DNA of 64,000 bases from Robertmurraya dakarensis (GTDB taxonomy: Bacteria; Bacillota; Bacilli; Bacillales; Cytobacillaceae). Shown one piece after another: positions 33,726 through 41,836 of this stretch. Each line of letters begins with the position of its first letter. The stretch's first letter is position 1. The DNA is taken from assembly GCF_900156875.1 (NCBI RefSeq), contig NZ_LT707408.1, positions 665,042-729,041 of the forward strand, in the 5' to 3' direction. Under the pieces are notes generated by a model. It was given only the letters and a program-made list of their open reading frames with translations. It made no database searches and was not told where the DNA came from. Position numbers and translations under genes: made by a program.

Positions 33726-34304
33726 ATGTCAAATAAAACATATGATCCTTATGAGATGTTTAAGAAATATACGGATCAATGGGAAAAGCAAATGAATGAT
33801 ATGATCCATTTATGGTCTAACACTCGTGAATTTGTACAATATGCAAAGGCAGGAACAGACTCCCATACATGGTTCCTGGAGCAATTAAGAAAAAATCAAG
33901 AGGTCCTTATCAGTCAATGGAATCTTCCAACGAAAAAGGATGTGGCGAATGTAGCCAAATTATCCATCCAAACAGAGGAAAAGCTTGATTCATTGGAAGA
34001 ACAGCTCTGGAAGCTGCAGGATTCAGTCGACTCATCTAATAAAGAAATTGAGAGTATTGTAGAAATATCCAGTGATATTATTAAAATTACAAAACAGCTA
34101 AAGTCTGAGCTAACCAAAACGAAAAAGGATTTAGCTGAAACGAAAAAGCTTCGTTCTGAGCTTGAAGAACTGCGTAATGAGATAGACGATTTAACTAGTT
34201 TAAAAGAGGACCTCTCGGTATTAAAAGCGGTTATGAAGGATGATCATGATACTGAAGTCAAGACTGAAGAAGAGCAGGAGCTGCTTGCAGCAAATACAAA
34301 GTAA
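33726..34304 (+). CDS. phaR: Class IV PHA synthase subunit PhaR
   Basis: A 192-residue acidic, coiled-coil protein: YDPYEMFKKYTDQWEKQMNDMIHLWSNTREFVQYAKAGTDSHTWFLEQLRKNQEV opens the protein, then LPTKKDVANVAKLSIQTEEKLDSLEEQLWKLQ, then a long heptad region (about 110-180). This is PhaR of the Bacillus-type PHA synthase, needed with PhaC for activity. I chose ATG 33726 after GGAGGAA. It lies 24 bases before phaC. In B. megaterium a phaB reductase separates phaR and phaC; here none does. Confidence 0.85.
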   Translation: MSNKTYDPYEMFKKYTDQWEKQMNDMIHLWSNTREFVQYAKAGTDSHTWFLEQLRKNQEVLISQWNLPTKKDVANVAKLSIQTEEKLDSLEEQLWKLQDSVDSSNKEIESIVEISSDIIKITKQLKSELTKTKKDLAETKKLRSELEELRNEIDDLTSLKEDLSVLKAVMKDDHDTEVKTEEEQELLAANTK

Positions 34305-34328
34305 TAACAAGTATTAGGAGGAGAAGCT

Positions 34329-35390
34329 TTGGCTACAGAAACAATCCCAAAAATAGATTTTGAAAAAGAAATCAAACGTTGGAATCATTTTATGAATATT
34401 ATCCATGAATCAGACCCAGAGGTGAACCCAACCCCAAGGCAAGCCGTTTGGAAAAAAAATAAAGCAACATTATGGCATTATCGTGCGGAAGAAAAGAAAT
34501 ACGATACGCCTATTTTCATCATTTACTCTCTCATCAACCAACCGTTTATTTTAGATTTAGCTCCAGGTTCGAGTGTAATTGAAATATTTGTGCAGCGGGG
34601 TTATGATGTATATTTATTAGACTGGGGCATCCCTGGATATGAGGATAAGGATATCAATATTGATGATTATATTGTTGATTATATCCAAAAAGGTGTTCGT
34701 AGAGCCTTGAGACATTCAGGAGCAGAGGAGATCTCAGTTCTAGGCTATTGCTTAGGAGGTACTTTTGCATCCATTTATGCTGCCATTGCAAAGGAACCCA
34801 TCAAGAACTTAATCGTGGCAACAGTCCCGATTGATTTTAGCGTTTCTTTTGTACCAGATAAATGGGCTGAGGGACTGCGAGATGGTACCATCAATATTGA
34901 CCGATTTATTGATGTTTATGGGGTAGTTCCTGCAAGCTATGTCGAGGGGATGTTCCGTTCGATTACATCGCCAATCTATAATAGTCCTTATTTGACATTA
35001 TTGAATCGTGCCTATGATAAAAAGTTTGTGGAGAAATGGCGCCGCATGAATAGCTGGACGAGCGGACATATCCCATTTGCGGGAGAAGCATTCCGCCAGC
35101 TAAATAACGACCTTTACAAAGAAAATAAGTTAGTGAAAAATGAAATGACCATACGAGGTGAAAGAGTTCACTTAGGGAATATTAATATGAGTTTATTAGT
35201 AGTGAATGCGAAGCATGACCATCTTGTTTTAGAGGAGCAAAGTCTGCCTCTGTTAGATTTGGTTTCCAGCGAAGATAAGACTTATGAACTCGTGGAAGCA
35301 GGTCATATTTCATTGGCGTTGTCAGGCAAGCTTGCTTCAATTGTGAATGAGTGGTTAGCGAGCCGGTCAGGGGAAGCAACAACAAAATAA
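34329..35390 (+). CDS. phaC: Class IV polyhydroxyalkanoate synthase PhaC
   Basis: A 353-residue alpha/beta-hydrolase-fold polymerase that joins (R)-3-hydroxyacyl-CoA units into PHA. The lipase-like box GYCLGG places the catalytic cysteine at C141; D297 (NAKHDHL) and H326 (EAGHISLAL) complete the triad. Other hallmarks are FIIYSLINQPFILDLAPG and YLLDWGIPGYEDKDINIDDYI. The length of about 350 and the PhaR neighbour define class IV. The start is TTG 34329, six bases after AGGAGGAG. Confidence 0.95.
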   Translation: MATETIPKIDFEKEIKRWNHFMNIIHESDPEVNPTPRQAVWKKNKATLWHYRAEEKKYDTPIFIIYSLINQPFILDLAPGSSVIEIFVQRGYDVYLLDWGIPGYEDKDINIDDYIVDYIQKGVRRALRHSGAEEISVLGYCLGGTFASIYAAIAKEPIKNLIVATVPIDFSVSFVPDKWAEGLRDGTINIDRFIDVYGVVPASYVEGMFRSITSPIYNSPYLTLLNRAYDKKFVEKWRRMNSWTSGHIPFAGEAFRQLNNDLYKENKLVKNEMTIRGERVHLGNINMSLLVVNAKHDHLVLEEQSLPLLDLVSSEDKTYELVEAGHISLALSGKLASIVNEWLASRSGEATTK

Positions 35391-35428
35391 ATCAGAATAG
35401 TTTTACTGTTTTGACATACAATAAAAGT

Positions 35429-35458
35429 GGGAGGAAGGACGAACTTCTTCCCCCCCCC
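35429..35458 (+). other. GGGAGGAAG/CTTCTTCCC hairpin with nine-C tract
   Basis: GGGAGGAAG (35429-35437) pairs with CTTCTTCCC (35444-35452), and the right arm runs into nine consecutive C (35450-35458). It lies between the convergent phaC and hydrolase genes. There is no T run, so termination is uncertain. Such C tracts are prone to slippage or sequencing error. Confidence 0.4.
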
Positions 35459-35495
35459 ATATTGAAGTGCTGCAATATACATATCGTAAGACCTG

Positions 35496-36287
35496 TTATC
35501 CAGCTTTATTACGGATTTTATGCTTATCTATGAAATGACGGACAGTACTATTAAATTCCTTTGCAGCTTCAAATTTTGAGATATGTCCTGATTTTTTGAA
35601 AATAACCAGCTCAGAATTTGGGATCATCTCGTGCATCATGATTTGGATTCCAACAGGCGTAATGGCGTCATACTGGCTGCCAATGATAAGAGTAGGAATC
35701 TTGATATGAGGCAATATATCCCGGTGATCTACCTCAAGACAAGCTTTCATGGCTAATAAATATCCCTTCTTGTCTGGTTTATACAGCTTATAGAACTCTT
35801 GAAGGTTTTCTTCCCGCCAGGAGTAAAGACAGGTTTTGGCTGCCATGACTTTTTGCTGCTCTGGAGTTAGGAAGAGAGCACGTGCTTTTCGTATGTGGAA
35901 AAAGATACTTGACTCCAGCCACTTCGGGAAATAGTGAAGTGTATTCACTAATATCAATGAGCGGCAAACCTCTGGAGCCTGACGGTATATTTCCTGGGCG
36001 ACAACACCGCCCATGGATAATCCACAAATGTGAGCGCTTTCTATTTGCAGTTCTTTAAGCAATGTTAAAACGTCTCGAGCAAAGTTTTCAACTGAAATCC
36101 CTTCATAGGTTTTATTTTCTCCATGACCACGGAGGTCAGGGATAATGAGTTCAAATTGGCTCGCAAGCTCAAACTGTCTCGTCCAGCCTTCCTTTATTTC
36201 TCCAAGTCCATGAATAAGGACAAGTGCTTCACCTGATCCCATATGAATATGCGGCATTATATATTTACCTTCTTCAGTTTCTTTCAT
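35496..36287 (-). CDS. Alpha/beta hydrolase, possible PHA depolymerase or lactonase
   Basis: A 263-residue serine hydrolase. The nucleophile lies in GLSMGG (about residue 93), the oxyanion loop in IHGLGEIKEGW, the acid in SQYDAITP and the histidine in FKKSGHISKFE. Its layout is that of 3-oxoadipate enol-lactonase-like proteins and also of small intracellular PHB depolymerases of Bacillus. The location between phaC and phaQ makes granule turnover an attractive role, but no motif proves it. ATG 36287 follows GGAGG; it is divergent from phaQ. Confidence 0.7.
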   Translation of the reverse strand: MKETEEGKYIMPHIHMGSGEALVLIHGLGEIKEGWTRQFELASQFELIIPDLRGHGENKTYEGISVENFARDVLTLLKELQIESAHICGLSMGGVVAQEIYRQAPEVCRSLILVNTLHYFPKWLESSIFFHIRKARALFLTPEQQKVMAAKTCLYSWREENLQEFYKLYKPDKKGYLLAMKACLEVDHRDILPHIKIPTLIIGSQYDAITPVGIQIMMHEMIPNSELVIFKKSGHISKFEAAKEFNSTVRHFIDKHKIRNKAG

Positions 36288-36464
36288 AAGTAGCAACCTC
36301 CTTAATTGGTTTGCCTGAAGGAAAGGTTCAGAGTAAAATTTTTATGGCCAAAATACCTTCTCGTTTAGCCCAGTGTCTTTTAACAGTATTTATTTTGCAT
36401 TTATAACCAAAAAAATTGACTATTAAACAATTTTAATTTTTCTGTTAATTTATTATATGCAGTA

Positions 36465-36501
36465 TTGACTCTTTATGACTTATATGTGTAAAATACATAT
36501 A
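36465..36501 (+). promoter_or_regulatory. phaQ promoter with 21-bp palindromic operator
   Basis: TTGACT (36465-36470) and TAAAAT (36489-36494) are 18 bases apart. TATATGT (36481-36487) and ACATATA (36495-36501) form a perfect dyad enclosing the -10. PadR-family repressors recognise ATGT-N7/8-ACAT dyads, so this is the probable autoregulatory site of PhaQ. Confidence 0.65.
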
Positions 36502-36528
36502 GATGATACTTTACTGAGGTGAAGAGAT

Positions 36529-36966
36529 ATGGGTAATCACAACAAGGAACAGTCTTTAACTCCATCCAAAAATTTTATCCTGCCATTTATCTTATTGCTT
36601 CTTAGTAGAATGTCCCTTCATGGCTATGAACTTATCCAAAAATTGCAGAGCCTTGGATTTCGAACCGTTGATCAAGGTAATTTATATCGGCTGCTAAGAA
36701 AGCTTGAACAGGACAATTTAGTGTGTTCAGAGTGGGAAACGGGTGGTAGTGGACCAGCAAAAAGAAAATATTCCATAACAGAAGCTGGTATTAAGTATTT
36801 AGAGGGTTATGCCAATCAATTGGAAAGCTATCAGACAATGCTGGATCAGTTTTTCAAGATGTATTCAAGTTTTCTTGAGCTCTACATTCCTTCTTTTCCA
36901 AAGAAGGATTCTATAGAGAAATCAAGCGAAAGCAAAGGGAGGAGTATCAATGACTCAAAAGAATGA
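36529..36966 (+). CDS. phaQ: PHB-responsive repressor PhaQ (PadR family)
   Basis: A 145-residue winged-helix regulator: FILPFILLLLSRMSLHGYELIQKLQSLGFRTVDQGNLYRLLRKLEQDNLVCSEWETGGSGPAKRKYSITEAGIKYL covers the PadR domain (about 16-90), followed by a helical dimerisation part and a polar tail. In B. megaterium PhaQ represses itself and phaP and releases DNA on sensing PHB. The same arrangement is plausible here, because phaP overlaps its last 17 bases and a palindrome covers its promoter. GAGGTGAAG precedes the ATG. Confidence 0.88.
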   Translation: MGNHNKEQSLTPSKNFILPFILLLLSRMSLHGYELIQKLQSLGFRTVDQGNLYRLLRKLEQDNLVCSEWETGGSGPAKRKYSITEAGIKYLEGYANQLESYQTMLDQFFKMYSSFLELYIPSFPKKDSIEKSSESKGRSINDSKE

Positions 36967-37483
36967 AAAGGATCAAGAGTATGTATCAGATTCCTTTGTA
37001 AACACTTTACTGGAGCAATATGAGGCTGCACAGATTCGCGCCCGCAAGCTTGGGGAAAGCAGGAAGGAAGCCTACATAAAAGCGCTTCAGGAGACAACTA
37101 ATTTTTCATCTGAGTACCGGAAAGCTATTCTATCTTTTTATGATCAAGCAAAACAAGCCAATCGTGATGTCTTCAGTCAATATCAGAATAGGAACACTGC
37201 GGAGCCAATCTCTGAGGAAAAGCAAGCCTTCCGCACTCAATTAAGGGATGTAACAAGCAGGTGGGAAAACCTGATGCTGACACCGCTAAGATCATCCTTT
37301 AACATCATGGAACGCCTCGAAAAGACAGCTGTTGAAAACAGCCAAGCCTATCTAGATTATCAGCAAAAACAAAGAGCAGAGTTATCGGAAACCACGAATG
37401 AATATATGAAATACACATTAGAGGCACAACGTAAGATTTTAAGACGTGTAGAGGATAGCTACAAAGTGCTAGTGAAAAAGTAA
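36950..37483 (+). CDS. phaP: Phasin PhaP (PHA granule protein)
   Basis: A 177-residue soluble, helical, strongly charged protein, translationally coupled to phaQ by a 17-base overlap with its own GGGAGGAG site. The central TSRWENLMLTPLRSSFNIMERLEKTAVENSQAYLDYQQKQR matches the pattern of Bacillus phasins, which coat PHA inclusions and limit granule size. It lacks a signal peptide or membrane segment. Assignment rests on the pairing with PhaQ, composition and this central motif. Confidence 0.75.
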   Translation: MTQKNEKDQEYVSDSFVNTLLEQYEAAQIRARKLGESRKEAYIKALQETTNFSSEYRKAILSFYDQAKQANRDVFSQYQNRNTAEPISEEKQAFRTQLRDVTSRWENLMLTPLRSSFNIMERLEKTAVENSQAYLDYQQKQRAELSETTNEYMKYTLEAQRKILRRVEDSYKVLVKK

Positions 37484-37514
37484 AATATTATCTTAAGATA
37501 AGGAATAAGAACTA

Positions 37515-37548
37515 CAAACCTCATTCTATTAAAGAGTGGGGTTTTTTA
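37515..37548 (+). terminator. Terminator of phaQ-phaP
   Basis: AAACCTCATTCT (37516-37527) pairs with AGAGTGGGGTTT (37533-37544), followed by further T residues. Confidence 0.85.
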
Positions 37549-37645
37549 TTTTTCAAATTTACTGTAAATTTACCCTGTTAATAAAGGATTTTAGAGCTGA
37601 ACGAAGAAAACAGCATAGGGGAGGAATAATTAATCGTGTACAGGG

Positions 37646-39052
37646 GTGAGTGATTTGACAAAAGTATTAGAGGATAGAGATTTATGCGGTTCAATTTCTG
37701 CCAACATAAATAATTTAGATTTTTTACTTCACTGCTTGGATGATTCATATGAAGGCATCCTTCTTGCTGATCTAGAGGGCAGAGTTTTTTATGCAAACAA
37801 GGCAGTGGAAAGAGTTTCTGGTGTACCATTAAAAGATATTATTGGTTACACAGCAAAGGAGATTGAAGAAAGAGGAATAATCGTAAACCAATCCTTAAAA
37901 GTTTTGAAAAAAAATCCTTTGATCATCTTTCAAAAATTGCGGACAGGGAAGGAAGTTTTCATTACAAGTAAGCCTGTCCGGGATGAACATGGAAACCCCA
38001 TTTGTTATATAGCGAATTACCGCGATTTATCAAGCCTTAATGAGCTGCATGAAAAGTATCACAGACAATTGGATGTTGATTATTCTGAATTACATGAACT
38101 AAGGACAAAGTTATTGCAGTCAGATAATTTAATTGGGAACAGTCATCAAATGAAAAAATTAAAGGAAAAGGTACAAAAAGTAGCCAAATCAGAAGCTGCT
38201 GTATTAATAATAGGTGAATCAGGAGTAGGGAAGGAAGTTGTTTCCAAATCAATACATAAAATGAGCCATCGGTCAAAGGAATCTTATATTCAAATAAATT
38301 GTGGTGCTATACCTGAATCCCTTATGGAGGCGGAGCTGTTTGGTTATGATAAAGGGGCTTTTACGGGTGCGAGTTCAGGGAAGGCGGGACTGCTTGAGGT
38401 TGCAAATAAAGGGACGGTCCTTTTAGATGAAATAGGAGAAATGCCGCTGCATTTACAGGTGAAACTTCTTCGTGTCATTCAATCAAAGGAAATAACTAGA
38501 GTTGGCGGCACAAAATCGAAAAAATTAGATATACGCTTTTTAGCCGCTACGAACAAAGACTTAAAGCAGATGGTTAAAGAGGGGACATTTCGTGAGGATC
38601 TCTATTATCGTTTAAATGTGGTTCCAATCCATATTCCTCCTCTTCGTGATCGAAAAGAGGATATTATCTATTTAACTTATTATTTTCTAGAAAAATTTAA
38701 TAAAAAATATGGAACCAACAAACAGCTGAATGCTGAAACAGGTAAATTATTGGAGAATTATGATTGGCCTGGCAATATTAGGCAGCTGGAGAATACAATT
38801 GAACGGATTGTGATTATGACTGACAGCAGCTTAATAACAGCACAAAGCCTTCCAGAAGAGATCACTAATTCAAAAATAATGCTAGATACCCAAAAAAAGA
38901 TTATTCCCTTAAAGGATTTAGTAAAAAAGACCGAAAAAGAGATGATTGAATTCGCCCTAAAGAAGTACAAGAGTATTAGGGAAGCAGCCAAAAAATTAGA
39001 AGTTGATCATTCAACTCTGATCAGAAAAATAAAAAAGTTCGAAATAAAATGA
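37646..39052 (+). CDS. Sigma-54-dependent activator, PAS-AAA+-Fis
   Basis: A 468-residue enhancer-binding protein. A PAS sensor covers about residues 25-125 (LLADLEGRVFYANKAVERVSG). The AAA+ core starts near 160 with Walker A GESGVGKE (190-197), the sigma-54-contact loop GAFTGA (238-243) and Walker B TVLLDEIGEM. The last 45 residues form a Fis-type helix-turn-helix (REAAKKLEVDHSTLIRKIKKF). It lacks a receiver domain, so it senses a small molecule through PAS. TTG 37655 is an alternative start. It probably drives the downstream operon and perhaps the PHA operon. Confidence 0.92.
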   Translation: MSDLTKVLEDRDLCGSISANINNLDFLLHCLDDSYEGILLADLEGRVFYANKAVERVSGVPLKDIIGYTAKEIEERGIIVNQSLKVLKKNPLIIFQKLRTGKEVFITSKPVRDEHGNPICYIANYRDLSSLNELHEKYHRQLDVDYSELHELRTKLLQSDNLIGNSHQMKKLKEKVQKVAKSEAAVLIIGESGVGKEVVSKSIHKMSHRSKESYIQINCGAIPESLMEAELFGYDKGAFTGASSGKAGLLEVANKGTVLLDEIGEMPLHLQVKLLRVIQSKEITRVGGTKSKKLDIRFLAATNKDLKQMVKEGTFREDLYYRLNVVPIHIPPLRDRKEDIIYLTYYFLEKFNKKYGTNKQLNAETGKLLENYDWPGNIRQLENTIERIVIMTDSSLITAQSLPEEITNSKIMLDTQKKIIPLKDLVKKTEKEMIEFALKKYKSIREAAKKLEVDHSTLIRKIKKFEIK

Positions 39053-39080
39053 AAACGGTGTGCTGATGCACCGTTTTTTT
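39052..39080 (+). terminator. Terminator of the activator gene, also an activator-site lookalike
   Basis: AAAACGGTG (39052-39060) pairs with CACCGTTTT (39069-39077) and is followed by T residues. The 18 bases 39056-39073 (CGGTGTGCTGATGCACCG) match the two sites downstream, so the hairpin may double as an upstream activating site. Confidence 0.75.
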
Positions 39081-39096
39081 CTTATGTTTATCGGTG

Positions 39097-39137
39097 TGGT
39101 GTAGATGTGCACCATGTATTGGTGCGTTTTTGCACCG
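39097..39137 (+). promoter_or_regulatory. Two 18-bp upstream activating sites
   Basis: TGGTGTAGATGTGCACCA (39097-39114) and TGGTGCGTTTTTGCACCG (39120-39137) share the dyad GGTG-N8-CACC with a common TGCACC right half. They start 23 bases apart, near two helical turns, and lie 70-110 bases upstream of the -24 element. This is the usual arrangement for a sigma-54 activator such as that encoded just upstream. Confidence 0.7.
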
Positions 39138-39206
39138 ATTTTTAAATATAAGGATAAAAAAATTGTATAAACATAGCAAAACCACATGTTTTTAAAATTT
39201 TAAAAA

Positions 39207-39223
39207 TTGGCATAATAATTGCA
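39207..39223 (+). promoter_or_regulatory. Sigma-54 (-24/-12) promoter of the SDR/symporter/ligase operon
   Basis: TTGGCAT-AATAA-TTGCA has GG and GC 12 bases apart, identical in its fixed bases to the promoter at 32512-32528. It lies 81 bases before the SDR start. Confidence 0.78.
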
Positions 39224-39303
39224 TTGTTAGAATATATGGAATTTTTGTAAATATGAGGAAATATAATAAATCCTTTTTATCTACTAAAGGAGGAGTAAAG
39301 GAA

Positions 39304-40068
39304 ATGTTATTTGATCTGACTGGGAAAGTAAGTATTGTCACAGGGGCAAGCAAAGGCATAGGCAGGAGTATTGCCGTAGGGTTAGCAGATGCTGGCAGTC
39401 ATATTGTTCTTTGCAGCCGTACAAAATCTGAATTGGAAGCAGTTGCTGAGGAAGTAAGACAAAGAGGTGTCGAGGCACTTGTCATTCCATGTGATGTGTC
39501 TAATCCGGAGGATATACAGCATGTTGCAGATGAAACTGTCAATCGATTTCAGCAAATTGATGTCCTAATCAACAACGCAGGTATTACGGTAAAAAAGAAT
39601 GCAGCGGACTATGAGTTAGAAGATTGGAATAAAGTCATTTCCGTTAATCTAACAGGTGTATTTTTGTTTGCCCAAGCTGTAGGGCAATACATGATCAAGC
39701 AGAAGAACGGTTCAATCATCAATATTTCTTCTATTGCCGGTGAAACCGCTCTGAAGGGATCAATTGCCTATTGTGCCAGCAAAGGCGGAGTAAATATGCT
39801 TACCAAGGGTTTAGCGGTTGAATGGGCCAAGCACGGTATTCGAGTTAACGGAATTGCTCCAGCTTACATTGAGACCCCTCTTGTAAAAGCGATCACGGAA
39901 GTCAGAAGAGATTACGCTGAGAAAGTGGAAGCGAGAACTCCGCTCAAGCGGTTGGGAGCACCGGACGAAATTGTTGGTGCTGCTATTTATTTAGCCTCTG
40001 AGGCTTCCTCCTATACAACAGGTGAAACCATAAAAGTGGATGGCGGCTGGACAGCCCTTGGACTTTGA
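39304..40068 (+). CDS. Short-chain dehydrogenase/reductase
   Basis: A 254-residue classical SDR using NAD(P)H. It has TGASKGIGRSIA (cofactor loop, about 13-24), NNAG, catalytic S in INISSIAG and YCASKGG for the Tyr-Lys pair, and ends IKVDGGWTALGL. It resembles gluconate 5-dehydrogenase and 3-oxoacyl reductases. In this setting it could interconvert 3-oxo and 3-hydroxy acids or acyl-CoAs and perhaps supply PHA precursors in place of the absent phaB. AAAGGAGGAG precedes ATG 39304. Confidence 0.85.
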   Translation: MLFDLTGKVSIVTGASKGIGRSIAVGLADAGSHIVLCSRTKSELEAVAEEVRQRGVEALVIPCDVSNPEDIQHVADETVNRFQQIDVLINNAGITVKKNAADYELEDWNKVISVNLTGVFLFAQAVGQYMIKQKNGSIINISSIAGETALKGSIAYCASKGGVNMLTKGLAVEWAKHGIRVNGIAPAYIETPLVKAITEVRRDYAEKVEARTPLKRLGAPDEIVGAAIYLASEASSYTTGETIKVDGGWTALGL

Positions 40069-40094
40069 AATTTAACGAAAAAAGGAGAATCGGG

Positions 40095-40271
40095 ATGGAA
40101 ACATTATTGGGGATTCCTTTAATTGGTTGGAAGGCAATAAGTATCTGGCTGGTGGTTATTCTTGTGCCATGGACTTATTCGCTCTATTTTATTTGGAAGA
40201 TTAATAGGTCAGGAGTAGAACGCTGGGGTGCTAAACCAGCAAAAATAAAAGAAAAGGAGCTATCACAATGA
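40095..40271 (+). CDS. Small membrane accessory subunit of a sodium symporter
   Basis: A 58-residue protein with one hydrophobic helix (WKAISIWLVVILVPWTYSLYFIW, about 11-33) and a basic tail ending KAKIKEKEL-like. AAAGGAG lies before ATG 40095. The stop overlaps the symporter start (ATGA). Tiny one-helix proteins of this kind commonly precede SSS-family symporters in Bacillales and are thought to be accessory subunits. Confidence 0.75.
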   Translation: METLLGIPLIGWKAISIWLVVILVPWTYSLYFIWKINRSGVERWGAKPAKIKEKELSQ

Positions 40272-41821
40272 GGTGGGAGTTACTTGCTGTATTTGCGGTT
40301 TATTTTTTAATTCTGCTTTATTTTACAAAACGGGGCTATAAAAAGACTGAATCTTTGGATGACTTTACAATTGGAAGCTGGAGTATGGGGCTGTTTGTGA
40401 ACATTGGTTTTTTTACGGCAACATGGATTAGTGCAGCTTCCGTTCTAGGGGTCCCAAGTCTTTTGTATACATATGGTTTTGCAGCGGTTACAGGCTGGTT
40501 TTCAGGCTGGTTTTTTGCCAATGCTTTACTCCCGTTTATAGCTTATAAGCTTCGTAAGCCGCAATTTCCGGTACGAACCATTCCGGAATACTTACGACTT
40601 AGGTTTGAACCACATGTGACGAAAAGTAAGCTTCAAGTCTATGCCTCTGTGATTATGATACTGGGATATTTATTTTATGTTGTCATTCAAATAAAAGGAA
40701 TTGGGTTAATTGTTTCATCTGTAACCGGACTAAGCTATGAAGTATCTCTATTTGTTTTTCTAATTTTCCTTTTGGTCACCGTTCTAGGTGGAGTATGGTC
40801 AATTGCTTTAACGGATTTATTTAATACGATGGTTATTGTAGCAGGACTGATCCTGGCTGCAGTGATGATTTTACCGCAGGTCGGCGGCTGGGGCAGTATG
40901 TTTGCGCAAGCGCTGGAAATTGCAACTGCGCCAACAGAGGGGGCGGCTCCAACTGAACCCGGTACTTTACTAAGTCCATTAGGTACCTTTACCTTATCAG
41001 CGATGATAGGAATTTTTCTCTCTAACTCTCTTGGTGCTTCTGTGTCACCACACTGGCCAACGCGATTATTATCGGCTAAAAATGTCAAAACAGCTGTTTT
41101 GACGCCTTTAATTAGTAACCTGATTATCTTTGTCGTTTTCACTTGCTTATTGATTTTAGGAATTGGCGGCAGGGTGCTTGTTCCTACGATGGTGGATGGA
41201 CAAGCAGCAGATAATATTGTTCCACTATTAGTGCTTAATTACATGAATCCAATTATTGGGGGTGTCGTATTAGCAGCCATTTTTGCTGCAGCATTGTCCA
41301 CGGCGAATGGAATGATTCTTCATAGTGCGATTGCGGTCACTTATGACATTGTTAGAAACGTTGGAAAAAAAGAGATTAAGGATCAGAAATTAATCCGAAT
41401 GACGCAAGTAGTGTTAGGTGTCCTAGGGCTGATTGCCACGATTCTTGCCTTAAATCCGCCTGCCTTTATTGCGATGGCAGCTGCGTACGTCTTCGGCTTG
41501 TTCGGTGCAGCTTTTATTGGCCCATTATATTTAGGCTTGTATTGGAAGCGTGTAAATAAACAGGCAGCTTATGTAGGAAGTATCCTTGGTGTTATCTCAT
41601 ATGTGGTGTTTTCTTACTTAATTACTGCAGGAATGATGCCCGGTGTAGTACCAGGAATTGTGATTTCCATGGCTTTATCGATTGTGAGTATGGTGATATG
41701 TTCTTACGTTTTCCCTCCTGCGCCAAAGGAAGCTTGGGAACCATATTTTGAAGAGAATATTTCAGAGGAAACAAGAAAAGCGGTTAATAAAGCAATGAAG
41801 AATATGTCACATACAGCATAA
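40268..41821 (+). CDS. Sodium:solute symporter (SSS family)
   Basis: A 517-residue carrier with about 13 hydrophobic segments. SSS-family features include FTKRGYKKTESLDDFTIGSWSMGLFVNIGFFTATWISAASVLG near the N-terminus, FPVRTIPEYLRLRF, GGVWSIALTDLFNTMV, and AAIFAAALSTANGMILHSAIAVTYDIVRN around the central sodium site. The neighbouring acyl-CoA ligase suggests that a carboxylate is imported with Na+. It is translationally coupled to the small subunit upstream. Confidence 0.9.
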   Translation: MRWELLAVFAVYFLILLYFTKRGYKKTESLDDFTIGSWSMGLFVNIGFFTATWISAASVLGVPSLLYTYGFAAVTGWFSGWFFANALLPFIAYKLRKPQFPVRTIPEYLRLRFEPHVTKSKLQVYASVIMILGYLFYVVIQIKGIGLIVSSVTGLSYEVSLFVFLIFLLVTVLGGVWSIALTDLFNTMVIVAGLILAAVMILPQVGGWGSMFAQALEIATAPTEGAAPTEPGTLLSPLGTFTLSAMIGIFLSNSLGASVSPHWPTRLLSAKNVKTAVLTPLISNLIIFVVFTCLLILGIGGRVLVPTMVDGQAADNIVPLLVLNYMNPIIGGVVLAAIFAAALSTANGMILHSAIAVTYDIVRNVGKKEIKDQKLIRMTQVVLGVLGLIATILALNPPAFIAMAAAYVFGLFGAAFIGPLYLGLYWKRVNKQAAYVGSILGVISYVVFSYLITAGMMPGVVPGIVISMALSIVSMVICSYVFPPAPKEAWEPYFEENISEETRKAVNKAMKNMSHTA

Positions 41822-41836
41822 GGAGGAAATAGATTG

